The position numbers and the translations under genes are program-made. From Polynucleobacter sp. 80A-SIGWE (GTDB lineage: Bacteria; Pseudomonadota; Gammaproteobacteria; Burkholderiales; Burkholderiaceae), in assembly GCF_018882295.1 (NCBI RefSeq), contig NZ_JACVOR010000001.1:248001-312000 (forward strand): DNA of 64,000 bases, in the 5' to 3' direction. Below the pieces are notes generated by a model that saw only the letters and a program-made list of their open reading frames with translations, was not told the DNA's origin and did no database searches. Within the stretch, counting starts at the first letter, position 1, and every line of letters begins with the position of its first letter. Positions 8,665-17,301 of the stretch are shown here, piece by piece.

Positions 8665-9993
8665 TTAGCGCATTTTGTCTTGCTTTTGATCCAAAATCAC
8701 TTCGGGCTCCTGGGCCTCAATCCAACTATCGCGATTAAGTGCAGCCGTTAGTTGCTGCTGGTTTAACTCTCCGGTCCAGCGCGCCACAACAATGGTTGCT
8801 ACACCATTGCCAACTAAATTCGTGAGTGCGCGAGCTTCAGACATGAAGCGATCAATGCCCAAGATGATTGCTAGACCCGCAACAGGTACATTTCCTACTG
8901 CGGATAAAGTTGCGGCCAAGACAATAAAACCGCTGCCGGTAATTCCTGCGGCACCCTTAGACGTCAGAAGCAAGACTAGTAACAAGGTAACCTGCTGCGT
9001 AATCGTCATTGGCGTATCTGTCGCTTGAGCAATAAATACCGCTGCCATGGTTAAGTAAATAGAAGTGCCATCCAGATTGAATGAATATCCAGTTGGAATA
9101 ACTAAACCGACGCAACTTTTCTTGGCGCCCAGTAACTCCATCTTTTCCATCATTCGCGGTAAAACTGACTCTGATGAAGATGTTCCCAAAACAATCAGTA
9201 ACTCTTCTTTGATATAGCGCACAAATTTAAAAATGCTAAATCCATTTAAGCGCGCGATGGTTCCAAGAACAATAAATACAAAAAGTAAGCAGGTGATATA
9301 AAACGCGCCCATCAATTTGCCTAAAGAAAATAGAGAGCCCACTCCATATTTTCCGATCGTAAATGCCATTGCGCCAAAGGCGCCAATAGGGGCAAATTTC
9401 ATAACAATGGCAATGATGTCAAAAAGAACATGGGAAGTCTTTTCGATCAAGTCAAACACCATCGTTCCTCTACCGCCAAATTTATGCAATGCAAACCCAA
9501 ATAGCACCGCAATAAATAGCACCTGAAGAATTTCCCCTTTTGCAAAAGCATCAACCACCGTATTAGGAATGATGTTTAGCAAAAACTCAGTGGTTGTGGC
9601 CATCTTGCCTGGACCCGTATAAGCAGCAATTCCCTTGGTATCCAAACTGGCAGGGTCAATATTCATGCCCGCACCTGGCTGGAGCACATTAACCACCACT
9701 AGGCCTACGATGAGTGCGATAGTGCTCACAACCTCAAAATAGAGAAGGGCTAAGCCGCCGGTCTTGCCCACCTTCTTCATATCTTCCATGCCCGCGATAC
9801 CCAGCACCACAGTGCAAAAGATAATCGGGGCAATCAACATCTTGATGCCCTTGATGAAAGCATCGCCAAATGGCTTCATATCTACTGCTAAGGATGGGTA
9901 TAAATGACCTAGCAATACACCTACTACAACAGCCACAAGCACTTGAAAGTAAAGGATTTTATAAATTGGGGGCTTTTTTAATGTAGTGGTCAA
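8665..9993 (-). CDS. dctA: C4-dicarboxylate transport protein DctA
   Basis: DctA imports succinate, fumarate and malate across the inner membrane with cations. About 442 residues and eight or more hydrophobic segments fit the DAACS family (E. coli DctA is 428). Signatures include [20 protein letters not shown], the serine-rich hairpin [13 protein letters not shown], and [16 protein letters not shown] place the start at a TTG (9993) because AAAGGAAA lies six bases upstream and the protein then begins with the family-typical short cytosolic leader; an ATG at 10047 would add 18 residues. It is monocistronic and divergent from the pseudouridine synthase gene. Confidence 0.93.
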   Translation of the reverse strand: MTTTLKKPPIYKILYFQVLVAVVVGVLLGHLYPSLAVDMKPFGDAFIKGIKMLIAPIIFCTVVLGIAGMEDMKKVGKTGGLALLYFEVVSTIALIVGLVVVNVLQPGAGMNIDPASLDTKGIAAYTGPGKMATTTEFLLNIIPNTVVDAFAKGEILQVLFIAVLFGFALHKFGGRGTMVFDLIEKTSHVLFDIIAIVMKFAPIGAFGAMAFTIGKYGVGSLFSLGKLMGAFYITCLLFVFIVLGTIARLNGFSIFKFVRYIKEELLIVLGTSSSESVLPRMMEKMELLGAKKSCVGLVIPTGYSFNLDGTSIYLTMAAVFIAQATDTPMTITQQVTLLLVLLLTSKGAAGITGSGFIVLAATLSAVGNVPVAGLAIILGIDRFMSEARALTNLVGNGVATIVVARWTGELNQQQLTAALNRDSWIEAQEPEVILDQKQDKMR

Positions 9994-10094
9994 TTTAATT
10001 TCCTTTGCTAAATTGATGGCATGGGCCAAATATGGCGCTCTAAGCAAATAATAACCCTCGTCAAGCAGACCTTATTCCTAGCTTGCCCGATAAT

Positions 10095-10838
10095 ATGTCT
10101 ATGGAAGAAAAAATACGTGTCTCCAAGCTGCTCTCTGAATTAGGTCTTTGTTCTCGTCGTGAGGCTGACTCCTATATTGAGCAGGGCCTGGTAACCGTCG
10201 ATGGTGAAGTGGTCAATGAGCTAGGCTCACGGGCCTTTCGTAGCCAAAAGATTGAATTGCAGTCCGGCGCCAAAGCACAACAGGCCTCTCGGATTACGGT
10301 CATTCTGAATAAACCTGTGGGCTTTATCTCTCATTACGATGATGAGCAAGAGTACCAACCGGCTGCCTCGCTGATCACTCCAGACAATTACTTTCCCAGC
10401 CCACTGGATAAGGGACGCAACCCACGCTTTAATACCCGTGGCTTAGCGCCTGCCGGTCGCCTCGATATCGACTCCACCGGCATGCTGGTGTTAACCCAAG
10501 ATGGTCGTATTGCCAAACTCCTCATCGGCGAAAACAGTCCGATTGAGAAAGAGTATTTGGTTCGAGTTGAAGGCGCCCTCTCTTTTGAAGATCTAGATCG
10601 ACTAAAACATGGTCTGGAACTCGATGGCGTTGTTTTAAAGCCAGCTCAAGTCAGCTGGCAGAACGAAGACCAGCTTCGCTTTGTTCTACGCGAGGGTCGC
10701 AAGCGTCAAATTCGTCGTATGTGCGAAATGGTTGGCCTAAGAGTTTTAGGTCTAAAACGTGTTCGTATGGGCAGAATTTCTCTGGGCGCTCTGCCCCCTG
10801 GAAAATGGCGCTTTGTAAGGCCTGAAGAGCAATTCTAA
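10095..10838 (+). CDS. 23S rRNA pseudouridine synthase, RsuA/RluB/RluF family
   Basis: The N-terminal S4 RNA-binding domain is seen as RVSKLLSELGLCSRREADSYIEQGLVTVDGE, followed by a TruA-like catalytic domain with the family motif GRLDIDSTGMLVLTQDG, where the Asp of GRLD is the catalytic residue. The C-terminal EGRKRQIRRMCEMVGLRVLGLKR is typical. An insertion of about 25 residues sits just before GRLD. Length and S4 domain fit RluB or RluF; the exact uridine target cannot be read from sequence. Starts at 10095 or 10101 are both possible, with an upstream TTG less likely. Confidence 0.9.
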   Translation: MSMEEKIRVSKLLSELGLCSRREADSYIEQGLVTVDGEVVNELGSRAFRSQKIELQSGAKAQQASRITVILNKPVGFISHYDDEQEYQPAASLITPDNYFPSPLDKGRNPRFNTRGLAPAGRLDIDSTGMLVLTQDGRIAKLLIGENSPIEKEYLVRVEGALSFEDLDRLKHGLELDGVVLKPAQVSWQNEDQLRFVLREGRKRQIRRMCEMVGLRVLGLKRVRMGRISLGALPPGKWRFVRPEEQF

Positions 10839-10883
10839 GAGGCTGTGCACGCTTATAATTCTGTCAATTAGATTAAGCGCAGA

Positions 10884-12518
10884 ATTACCATCGATACCAT
10901 CACCTCCAGCACTCCCGGCGCAGAAGTTTTAAGACGTCGTAGCTTTGCCATCATCTCTCACCCAGATGCTGGAAAGACCACGCTTACGGAAAAACTATTG
11001 TTATACGCGGGGGCCATTCAGATTGCCGGTAGTGTCAAGGCCCGCAAAGCTAGTCGTCACGCGACCTCCGACTGGATGGAAATTGAAAAGCAACGCGGCA
11101 TTTCTGTTGCGAGCTCGGTAATGCAAATGGAATATCGTGATTGCATTATTAATCTTCTCGATACTCCGGGTCACCAAGATTTCTCTGAAGATACCTATCG
11201 TGTATTGACCGCCGTTGACTCTGCGCTCATGGTGATTGATGCGGCAAATGGTGTTGAATCACAGACCTTACGTTTGCTTGAAGTCTGTCGCGCACGCAAC
11301 ACGCCAATCGTGACCTTCATTAATAAGATGGATCGCGAAGTAAAACCTCCCATGGAGCTCATGGATGAGATTGAAACTGCGCTAGGCATTGAAGTAGTTC
11401 CTTTTACTTGGCCAGTAGGCATGGGTAAATCATTTGCTGGTGTGATTGATATCGCCAACTCACAAATGCGCATGTTCAAAGCGGGCGAAGATCGCGTAAC
11501 TGAAGATTCACATGCGATCGTTGACGTTAACGATCCAGCACTGAAAGAGCGCCTAGGCACTGATCTCGAAAATGCACTTGCAGAAGTCGATCTCATTAAA
11601 AATGCAATGCCTGCGTTTGACCGAGAAGCCTTTTTGGCTGGCCGTCAATCGCCGGCATTCTTTGGTTCAGCCATTAATAATTTTGGCGTACGGGAGATTC
11701 TGAATACTTTAGTAGAGCTCGCACCCTCACCAGGCTCACGCAAAGCTTTGCAACGCGAAGTTAGTCCTGCAGAAAATAAATTCTCTGCAGTGGTGTTTAA
11801 GATTCAGGCGAATATGGACCCAGCGCATCGAGATCGCGTTGCCTTCTTGCGTATATGTTCTGGGCATTTCCAGCGCGGCATGAAATTAAAGATTTGTCGA
11901 AACGGCAAAGAAGTGCGCACCAATAATGCCCTGTCCTTCTTGTCGCAACGTCGCGACATTTTGGATGAGGCCTTCCCTGGCGACATCATTGGACTACCAA
12001 ATCACGGCCTTCTGAGACTGGGTGACACGCTCACCGAAGGCGAGCAACTGCAATTCACAGGCTTGCCATTTTTTGCTCCAGAAATTTTCCGCATGGTCGA
12101 GTCTGCCGATCCATTGCGCTCTAAGCAATTACGCACAGGCTTAATGCAACTTGGCGAAGAAGGCGCGATTCAAGTATTCCGCCCTATGACTGGCGGCACC
12201 ATGCTGCTGGGTGCATTTGGACAGTTGCAGTTTGAGGTAGTGAGCCATCGTCTTCAAACTGAATATGGTGCGGAAGTACGTTTACTGCCTGCACGTTATA
12301 ACCTGGCTCGCTGGGTGAGCTCAGATGATCCTGTAGCACTTAAGAAATTCATACAAGAAAATATTCACCGCATGGCAGAAGATGTTGTCGGCGCTTCAGT
12401 ATTTTTGGCTAGCCACAAATCTGAACTAGATGTTGCTCAACAGCGCTGGGAATCGATTCAATTCCATGCCCTGAGAGAGCATGCGGGCCTCATCTATCAA
12501 TCAGACCTCGCCGGCTAA
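10884..12518 (+). CDS. prfC: Peptide chain release factor 3, probable non-canonical start
   Basis: RF3 is the GTPase that recycles RF1/RF2 from the ribosome. The G1 loop SHPDAGKTTLTEKLLL, G3 DTPGHQDF and G4 FINKMDRE are all present, and the C-terminal domain ends HAGLIYQSDLAG. The first ATG/GTG/TTG in frame (a TTG at 10998) falls after the P-loop, so it cannot be the true start. The frame stays open back to a stop at 10869-10871, with no standard start codon between. Candidates are ATT at 10884, ATC at 10890 or ATC at 10899, giving about 539-544 residues (E. coli 529). I use 10884. A start-codon mutation or sequencing error is the alternative. Confidence 0.9.
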   Translation: MTIDTITSSTPGAEVLRRRSFAIISHPDAGKTTLTEKLLLYAGAIQIAGSVKARKASRHATSDWMEIEKQRGISVASSVMQMEYRDCIINLLDTPGHQDFSEDTYRVLTAVDSALMVIDAANGVESQTLRLLEVCRARNTPIVTFINKMDREVKPPMELMDEIETALGIEVVPFTWPVGMGKSFAGVIDIANSQMRMFKAGEDRVTEDSHAIVDVNDPALKERLGTDLENALAEVDLIKNAMPAFDREAFLAGRQSPAFFGSAINNFGVREILNTLVELAPSPGSRKALQREVSPAENKFSAVVFKIQANMDPAHRDRVAFLRICSGHFQRGMKLKICRNGKEVRTNNALSFLSQRRDILDEAFPGDIIGLPNHGLLRLGDTLTEGEQLQFTGLPFFAPEIFRMVESADPLRSKQLRTGLMQLGEEGAIQVFRPMTGGTMLLGAFGQLQFEVVSHRLQTEYGAEVRLLPARYNLARWVSSDDPVALKKFIQENIHRMAEDVVGASVFLASHKSELDVAQQRWESIQFHALREHAGLIYQSDLAG

Positions 12519-12520
12519 AT

Positions 12521-12769
12521 CTAGCGTGAGCCTGATTGTGGCCAGTTGCAATCAAATACCGCCACTAACTGAGTATCACTCTTCCTGAAAGATGCTGTCT
12601 TGCCATATTGTGCGCAATACGCATTGGCTTTTGGTGTCAGAGATGCAATGGATTCACCATCACTATTTAAAAAGGTGACATGGTTTGAATCTGATGCATC
12701 GGTATAAACCGCTGCGCAAGCACTCAAAAAGAAAACACCTAGGAACAAAACATATTTGAGATGCCTCAT
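12521..12769 (-). CDS. Small lipoprotein, unknown function
   Basis: An 82-residue predicted lipoprotein: a lysine-containing N-terminus, a hydrophobic stretch, then a lipobox LSAC with the modified cysteine near residue 18. The mature part of about 65 residues has two more cysteines (AYCAQYG and FDCNWP) that may pair. I do not recognise the family. It converges on prfC with two bases between the stop codons. Confidence 0.75.
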   Translation of the reverse strand: MRHLKYVLFLGVFFLSACAAVYTDASDSNHVTFLNSDGESIASLTPKANAYCAQYGKTASFRKSDTQLVAVFDCNWPQSGSR

Positions 12770-12804
12770 TCAAGCCCCCTTATTTAATAAATGCATTAGC
12801 CAAT

Positions 12805-12996
12805 TCATAGCTCAAGCTTCTTCACTAAGCTTGTAGTGAGTTTGCTAGCAAATGGTCGGTAGATCAAAATACAGATAATCGCGACGGGATAGGCAACCGA
12901 CCAAACTTCAAGCCACACCCAAAAGAAATCGGGCGCAAGGCCTACTCGCACTAAAGTCGTGGCCAATGTAATGCTCAATGACATGAGTCCGCCCAT
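12805..12996 (-). CDS. DUF2798-type small membrane protein
   Basis: A 63-residue protein with two hydrophobic segments. The pattern MSLSITLATTLVRVGLAP then FFWVWLEVWSVAYPVAI, with a W-rich second helix and a PVA turn before a basic tail, matches DUF2798. The open frame continues about 14 codons upstream of the first ATG without another standard start, so the N-terminus may be slightly longer or begin at the second ATG (12984). Its function is not known. Confidence 0.7.
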   Translation of the reverse strand: MGGLMSLSITLATTLVRVGLAPDFFWVWLEVWSVAYPVAIICILIYRPFASKLTTSLVKKLEL

Positions 12997-13157
12997 GATG
13001 GCGGCAAAATCAGATTGGGGATATTCATCATGATCTAATCATAGCGCCTGGAGTGCTTAACTGTTATTCTGATTTGTGATCACTATTCCGCGCCCTACTT
13101 AGGGGAGTCTGCTGAGCAAGCTCAGAGGTTCATCATTCCAAGACTCTAGGAAAAAAT

Positions 13158-13364
13158 ATGGCTGTTGGCCAAAATCAAAGAAATAGAAAAAACGATCCCA
13201 TGGTTAGTAAAACCGGCAAAGCTAAATTGGGCCCACTTACCGTCACTCAACTCAACAAACTACTTGAATCAAGCACCAAGCCTAAAGAAAAGGCAAAGAT
13301 TCAGAGGGCTCTCAATAAGCGCCCTCCAGCGCCAGCAGCCATCGCTGAGCCTGTCGCAACCTAA
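13158..13364 (+). CDS. Small basic conserved hypothetical protein
   Basis: A 68-residue lysine/arginine-rich protein ending in a Pro-Ala tail (RPPAPAAIAEPVAT). The reading frame is chosen over an overlapping one because its ATG has an AGGA ribosome site (TAGGAAAAAAT) and a strong terminator follows its stop. The core LTVTQLNKLLESS-KPKEKAKIQRAL looks like a helix-turn-helix of short helices, but no domain is recognised. It is likely a monocistronic small protein. Confidence 0.68.
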   Translation: MAVGQNQRNRKNDPMVSKTGKAKLGPLTVTQLNKLLESSTKPKEKAKIQRALNKRPPAPAAIAEPVAT

Positions 13365-13370
13365 GTACTA

Positions 13371-13396
13371 AGCCCCGAAATTACCGGGGCTTTTTC
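13371..13396 (+). terminator. Intrinsic terminator after the small basic protein gene
   Basis: A 7-bp stem AGCCCCG/CGGGGCT with a 7-base loop followed by a T-run. Confidence 0.88.
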
Positions 13397-13416
13397 TTAT
13401 GTAATATTCTCTCATC

Positions 13417-13923
13417 ATGAAAGCATCTCCTCAAATTCACTCCATCTACATTGCCTCACAAGCAGGCGAATCAATGGCGCAGATTGCTCAAGCCAACATC
13501 GTTGCTGGCGAAGGAATTGTGGGTGATCGTTATGCACTGGGTATAGGTGCATTCTCCAAAACTAAAATTAAGATACGCCATATCTCTCTCATCGCTCTAG
13601 AATGCATCGAGGATGCTAATCGTCAATTAACAGCTAAGCAGCAAATACCCTTTGGAGAAGGCGAGACTCGTAGAAACGTCATCATCAGCGGCATTTCTGC
13701 GGATGAGCTCAACGATTTAGTTGGCAAGATTTTTTATTTAGGCGGTCTCGCATTTAAAGGTACCGAGTTGTGTGAGCCATGCCAACGACCAGCCAAGTTA
13801 CTAAATAGACCAGACTTTATGAGTGCATTTGAAGATAGAGGCGGACTCAGAGCAGAAGCGCAAGAGTCCGGAACCTTTGGCAATGGCGACCTGCTTACAT
13901 ACTCAATTGGCCAGGAAAAATGA
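13417..13923 (+). CDS. MOSC-domain protein
   Basis: MOSC domains occur in molybdenum-cofactor sulfurases and in small proteins that handle Moco-bound or related substrates. The 168-residue protein has the MOSC pattern: IVGDRYALGIGAFS, RHISLIALECIE, GETRRNVIISGI near the middle and the conserved cysteine in ELCEPCQRPAKLL. It stands alone without a molybdoenzyme partner domain. Its stop overlaps the start of the GNAT gene (ATGA), so the two are cotranslated. Confidence 0.87.
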   Translation: MKASPQIHSIYIASQAGESMAQIAQANIVAGEGIVGDRYALGIGAFSKTKIKIRHISLIALECIEDANRQLTAKQQIPFGEGETRRNVIISGISADELNDLVGKIFYLGGLAFKGTELCEPCQRPAKLLNRPDFMSAFEDRGGLRAEAQESGTFGNGDLLTYSIGQEK

Positions 13924-14324
13924 TTACCTATACCGAGCACGCCGACATTACTCCAGAACAGGCGATTGACCTCTATACCCGCTCGACCTTAGGGGAGCGT
14001 CGCCCGATCCATAGCATTGAAACGTTTACAGCGATGCTTACCAATGCAAATCTCACCGTTTCTGCATGGGATGGTGAAAAACTAGTTGGGATCAGTCGAA
14101 GCCTGACAGACTTTGCCTATGTGGCTTATTTGGCCGACCTAGCGGTGGATGAGCAATACCAGCGACAGGGCATAGGAAAACAGCTCATTGAAGAAACAAA
14201 AAAACGCCTGGGATCTAATTGCATGATTGTGTTGCTTGCAGCTCCAAAAGCAAACGCCTATTACGAGCATCTTGGTTTCGAGCACAATCCACGTGCTTGG
14301 ACAATAAAAAATAATTCAATTTAA
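13920..14324 (+). CDS. GNAT-family N-acetyltransferase
   Basis: A 134-residue acyl-CoA-dependent acetyltransferase. The acetyl-CoA-binding motif A is YLADLAVDEQYQRQGIGKQL (the Q-x-x-G-I-G pattern), and AAPKANAYYEHLGFE is the C-terminal motif B. The length is that of a single-domain GNAT. Its start overlaps the MOSC stop by four bases and the histidine phosphatase gene begins nine bases after its stop, forming a three-gene unit. The acceptor is unknown. Confidence 0.87.
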   Translation: MITYTEHADITPEQAIDLYTRSTLGERRPIHSIETFTAMLTNANLTVSAWDGEKLVGISRSLTDFAYVAYLADLAVDEQYQRQGIGKQLIEETKKRLGSNCMIVLLAAPKANAYYEHLGFEHNPRAWTIKNNSI

Positions 14325-14333
14325 TATTGCAAC

Positions 14334-14981
14334 GTGTCTACAACAAAACTCTGCCTCATTCGCCACGGCGAAACTTCCTGGAATGCCGAAAGGCGTTTGC
14401 AAGGTCATACCGATATTCCTCTTAATGCTAGAGGTGTGTTGCAGGCTCGCCAAATGGCACAAGCACTTAAAGATATCAAACTCACATTTGATGTTCTGTA
14501 CACCAGCGATCTAAAGAGGGCCGCTGATACCGCAAATGCTGTAGTTGAATTATTTGGTATAGATGCACAAGTAGATAGCGAACTGCGAGAACGGCATTTT
14601 GGCGCACTTCAAGGACTTTCAATTACCGAGGCGCCATTGAAACGCCCAGATATTTGGCAAGCCCACATTGCTCGTGACTTAGAGCATGATCTTGAGGGCG
14701 GTGAAAGCATTCAGCAATTTGCACTGCGCGTACAAAATGCGCTAGACAAAATCCAAGCACGGCATGCTGGTAAAACCATTTTGATTGTTAGTCATGGCGG
14801 GACACTCGATATGATGTATCGAATTGCTAGCAAGCAAGCACTAAGCGCCGAACGAACAGCTTCCGTACCAAATGCTTCATTAAATTGGATAACCCACAAT
14901 CAGGGTGATGGCTGGGCAGTCAAACAATGGGCTGACACTAGACACCTAGAGGGCCCTGCTCTAGAAAACGTTGATCTCTAA
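14334..14981 (+). CDS. Histidine phosphatase family protein (phosphoglycerate-mutase-like)
   Basis: A 215-residue branch-1 histidine phosphatase. It has the phosphohistidine motif LIRHGETSWNAERRLQGHTDIPL at the N-terminus, TSDLKRAADTA, the catalytic acid region RERHFGALQG, and the second histidine in IVSHGGTLDM. Translation starts at GTG. Family members include GpmB, CobC and broad-specificity phosphatases; the substrate is open. It is the last gene of the MOSC-GNAT unit and ends at a shared terminator. Confidence 0.88.
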   Translation: MSTTKLCLIRHGETSWNAERRLQGHTDIPLNARGVLQARQMAQALKDIKLTFDVLYTSDLKRAADTANAVVELFGIDAQVDSELRERHFGALQGLSITEAPLKRPDIWQAHIARDLEHDLEGGESIQQFALRVQNALDKIQARHAGKTILIVSHGGTLDMMYRIASKQALSAERTASVPNASLNWITHNQGDGWAVKQWADTRHLEGPALENVDL

Positions 14982-14985
14982 ATAA

Positions 14986-15009
14986 AAAAGTCACCCGTAG
15001 GTGACTTTT
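14986..15009. terminator. Bidirectional intrinsic terminator
   Basis: Ten-base arms AAAAGTCACC and GGTGACTTTT around a CGTA loop, between convergent genes. Confidence 0.9.
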
Positions 15010-15026
15010 GACTTTTCAGAAAGAGC

Positions 15027-15266
15027 TTACTTTCTGATGTGTGCGTGACGAGCAGCATCTTGTGACATACCCTCACCTTTTGGCTTGCCTTCAAGCGCTT
15101 CTTTTTCAGCAGTAATTTCTTTACGACGCTCTTTGCAAGAACCAGCGATCTCTTGCAATGCTTTACGAGCTCTTGCAGCAGAAGCTTTGATACCTTTGCC
15201 ATGAAACTTTTCATTCTCTGATTGATACGTTTCAAATGCAGCAATTAACTTGTCATGATGGGACAT
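15027..15266 (-). CDS. Small charged alpha-helical hypothetical protein
   Basis: A 79-residue highly charged protein with long helical stretches (SAARARKALQEIAGSCKERR). The frame is chosen over an overlapping one because an AAGGAA ribosome site lies six bases before its ATG. It ends near a strong terminator. The composition resembles small nucleoid-associated or histone-like proteins of betaproteobacteria, but no family is recognised, so no function is assigned. Confidence 0.72.
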   Translation of the reverse strand: MSHHDKLIAAFETYQSENEKFHGKGIKASAARARKALQEIAGSCKERRKEITAEKEALEGKPKGEGMSQDAARHAHIRK

Positions 15267-15339
15267 ATTTTTCCTTATGAATAATTGAAATAATCGGCTT
15301 AAGGTGCACTTTAACCCAATATATGAAAATCACTTCAAT

Positions 15340-16092
15340 TTATTGTGTCCAGTGATTAATAATTGCCTTTAGCTTCTCTGGGCCCAGCTCAGAAAGATAT
15401 AAATTAAAGTCATCGCGTAATTTTGAGCCTTTTTTGAAGGCAAATCCCAGATTATCAAATCCGACCACTTGGTAACTACTGCTAACCGGGAGATTTAAAG
15501 ATTTTTGATAATTCACTAACATGACGTTGTCCACGAATACCAAATCCACATTACCATTTTGCAGCGCAATGAGCGCTTCAGCAGGCGATGGATATAGATT
15601 TACTTGGTCTACCGAGTAATAACCTTTTGGCTGCAATACTGTTTTTACATAGTCATCAAATACGCTGCCAGTTGGATAAGCGATATTGTATTTTTTCAAC
15701 TGGGACAAATCGGTAATTTTGATATGGCGCTTATTTAAACCAATCAACTGCCAAGTGCTGGTGAAATAAGGATTAGAAAAGTCCATTACCTCTTTACGCT
15801 TATCGGTAATAGAGATCCCAGAGAATGCAACATCAGCTTGACCACTAGTCACCGCGCCCAACATGCCGAGCCAGTCATAAGCAGTTATTTTGAATGTACA
15901 GCCCCGGGACTTACAGTAGCCCTCAAATACCTCCAAGTCTATGCCTGTATATTTGCCATCTTTTTCAAAAAGCATAGGGGGTATCGTTGGAGATACGGCA
16001 ACCTTAATTACATTAGATTGTTCCTCTTTGGAGCAGGCCCCAAGAACAAATAAAGTTACTAATACTATGGAAATTAGGCGGGCTAGTTTCAT
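15340..16092 (-). CDS. Extracellular solute-binding lipoprotein, family 3 (amino-acid type)
   Basis: A 250-residue periplasmic binding protein with a lipobox (LGACSKEE, Cys near residue 20). The family 3 signature is seen in YTGIDLEVFEGYCKSRG and in ADVAFSGISITDKRKEVMDFSNPYF. These proteins deliver amino acids to ABC importers. No permease or ATPase lies next to it, so it is an orphan or works with a distant transporter. A glycine riboswitch lies about 440 bases upstream on the same strand, but a terminator at 16143-16170 stands between. The ligand is not defined by sequence. Confidence 0.87.
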   Translation of the reverse strand: MKLARLISIVLVTLFVLGACSKEEQSNVIKVAVSPTIPPMLFEKDGKYTGIDLEVFEGYCKSRGCTFKITAYDWLGMLGAVTSGQADVAFSGISITDKRKEVMDFSNPYFTSTWQLIGLNKRHIKITDLSQLKKYNIAYPTGSVFDDYVKTVLQPKGYYSVDQVNLYPSPAEALIALQNGNVDLVFVDNVMLVNYQKSLNLPVSSSYQVVGFDNLGFAFKKGSKLRDDFNLYLSELGPEKLKAIINHWTQ

Positions 16093-16142
16093 GATGTATT
16101 CAGAATTAAATTAGATGAACGATCTTATCAAGATTTGAATGT

Positions 16143-16170
16143 AAAAAAACCACCCGCAGGTGGCTTTTAA
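16143..16170 (-). terminator. Intrinsic terminator downstream of the riboswitch-linked small gene
   Basis: On the minus strand, a stem GCCACC/GGGTGGT with a U-rich tail. The G-U closing pair works only in this direction. Confidence 0.75.
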
Positions 16171-16197
16171 TTTTGCATGCTTACTTCCTTGCCGTAC

Positions 16198-16395
16198 TTA
16201 TCCTGTGGTTACTTTTTTGCTTGGCACGTGACTCGCTTTACAGAAATCCACGATGGCGTCTGCAAACTTCAGGTAACGCGAATTCACCCGCCTCAGTTCG
16301 CTCAACTCAGAAACGCCTTTTGATACTTCTTGTTTAAACGATGCATCCTCATAACCTGGATGGTATGGTGCTTCTTTGGTGTAGATATTGCTCAT
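16198..16395 (-). CDS. Small hypothetical protein downstream of a glycine riboswitch
   Basis: A 65-residue soluble, charged protein (core EVSKGVSELSELRRVNSRYLKFADAIVDFCKASH) with no signal peptide or membrane segment and no recognised domain. It is the first standard-length ORF downstream of the tandem glycine riboswitch and is followed by an intrinsic terminator, so the riboswitch transcript probably ends after it. That makes it a candidate glycine-responsive gene. The ribosome site is weak (AGGC). The coding call is moderate because the protein is short. Confidence 0.58.
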   Translation of the reverse strand: MSNIYTKEAPYHPGYEDASFKQEVSKGVSELSELRRVNSRYLKFADAIVDFCKASHVPSKKVTTG

Positions 16396-16535
16396 ATTAT
16401 TTGCCTGATTCAGTAAGTTTTTGTTAAAGGTCCCGGCGAGGGAAATTTGTCATATGCTCTTACTGAGTTAGCTTGGGGTGGTATTCATGCAGGACTCCTA
16501 ACATGCGTACGCGCAATGAATGCGTCATCCGCTTG
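16396..16535 (-). other. Leader between glycine riboswitch and small gene
   Basis: A 140-base untranslated stretch. It contains an AGGAG ribosome site followed by a six-codon ORF (MNTTPS) and then a nine-codon ORF (MTNFPRRDL). No clear terminator or anti-terminator hairpin was found by eye, so the expression platform is undefined. Confidence 0.4.
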
Positions 16536-16730
16536 CCGCTCCCCCTGTCCTTGATACCTGAGAGATTCACACTAAGGCCTAGCTTAGTGCTTGCTCCTTC
16601 GGTGCACCATTAAGATGGTGACTCTCCAGACGGCTGTTTAGGATAAGCAGTACCTTCCTAGTGGGTACCTGAGCGTTCATGGGAGTTTGCGCCTTCGGTG
16701 GAGGCCCAAGGCCTCACTCTCCTGCTTATC
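16536..16730 (-). ncRNA. Tandem glycine riboswitch (two aptamers)
   Basis: Read on the minus strand, aptamer 1 (about 16730-16642) is closed by GATAAGCAG/CTGCTTATC and contains GGAGAG, CACCGAAGGCGCAAA and GCTCAGGTA. Aptamer 2 (about 16632-16536) contains TCTGGAGAG, CACCGAAGGAGCAAGC and CTCTCAGGTATCAAGGACAG. These are the conserved blocks of the type-1 and type-2 glycine aptamers, joined by a short linker. Glycine binding normally switches on glycine cleavage or export genes. Here the next gene in the same direction is an unknown 65-residue protein. Confidence 0.93.
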
Positions 16731-16796
16731 GCTAGTATATCTCGTGATGCTATTTATGTAATGCTGGCTTACACCTAGTCGACTACTAATAAGAAA

Positions 16797-17162
16797 TTAA
16801 TTGACCTTCTTGATTTCTTTAATGGCATTGCCTTCGCCCAGTAAAACAATTTTAGGCACATGCTTTGCAACTTCATCATTGCTGACTTGGCCATAGGTGC
16901 AAATAATCAAATGGTCGCCAACATGCGCTTTACGTGCAGCTGCGCCATTCAGAGAAATAATCCCAGAGCCACGCTTTGCTTTAATGATGTAAGTTGAGAA
17001 ACGTTCGCCGTTATTAATGTTGTAGAGCTCGATCTTTTCAAACTCGCGCATATCAGCAGCATCGAGTAAATCCTCGTCGATTCCACATGAGCCCTCGTAA
17101 TGCAAATCCGCCTCTGTAACGGTTGCTCTGTGAATTTTTCCCAACAACATAATGCGATTCAT
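16797..17162 (-). CDS. panD: Aspartate 1-decarboxylase
   Basis: PanD makes beta-alanine from aspartate for pantothenate and CoA synthesis. The 121-residue proenzyme has the self-cleavage site Gly24-Ser25 in YEGSCGID, which generates the pyruvoyl group, and the catalytic region [11 protein letters not shown] followed by [15 protein letters not shown]. The length is normal. It is a single gene, transcribed in the same direction as the riboswitch, which begins about 65 bases after its stop. Confidence 0.96.
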   Translation of the reverse strand: MNRIMLLGKIHRATVTEADLHYEGSCGIDEDLLDAADMREFEKIELYNINNGERFSTYIIKAKRGSGIISLNGAAARKAHVGDHLIICTYGQVSNDEVAKHVPKIVLLGEGNAIKEIKKVN

Positions 17163-17253
17163 TCGATTTCCTCAAAAATTAAAAGCGCGCTTCTCAATGC
17201 ATTTTTAACGGCTATCCGACTATTTTCTCAAATTTTTTTGAAGTACTGCCGTC

Positions 17254-17282
17254 AAAAAACCCCGCTTACACGGGGCTTTTTG
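17254..17282 (-). terminator. Intrinsic terminator of the phasin gene
   Basis: On the minus strand, stem GCCCCG/CGGGGT with a 6-base loop and a T-run. It lies just after the phasin stop codon. Confidence 0.85.
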
Positions 17283-17301
17283 TGTGGCTATTATCTACTA
17301 A

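Noticed and set aside
13165..13371. Second ORF overlapping the small basic protein in another frame
   Set aside because: Its ATG has no separate ribosome site, while the AGGA site fits the 13158 frame, whose end lies next to the terminator.
14978..15244. Lys/Leu-rich ORF overlapping 15027-15266
   Set aside because: It reads through the terminator palindrome and has no ribosome site; the 15266 frame has AAGGAA at the right distance.
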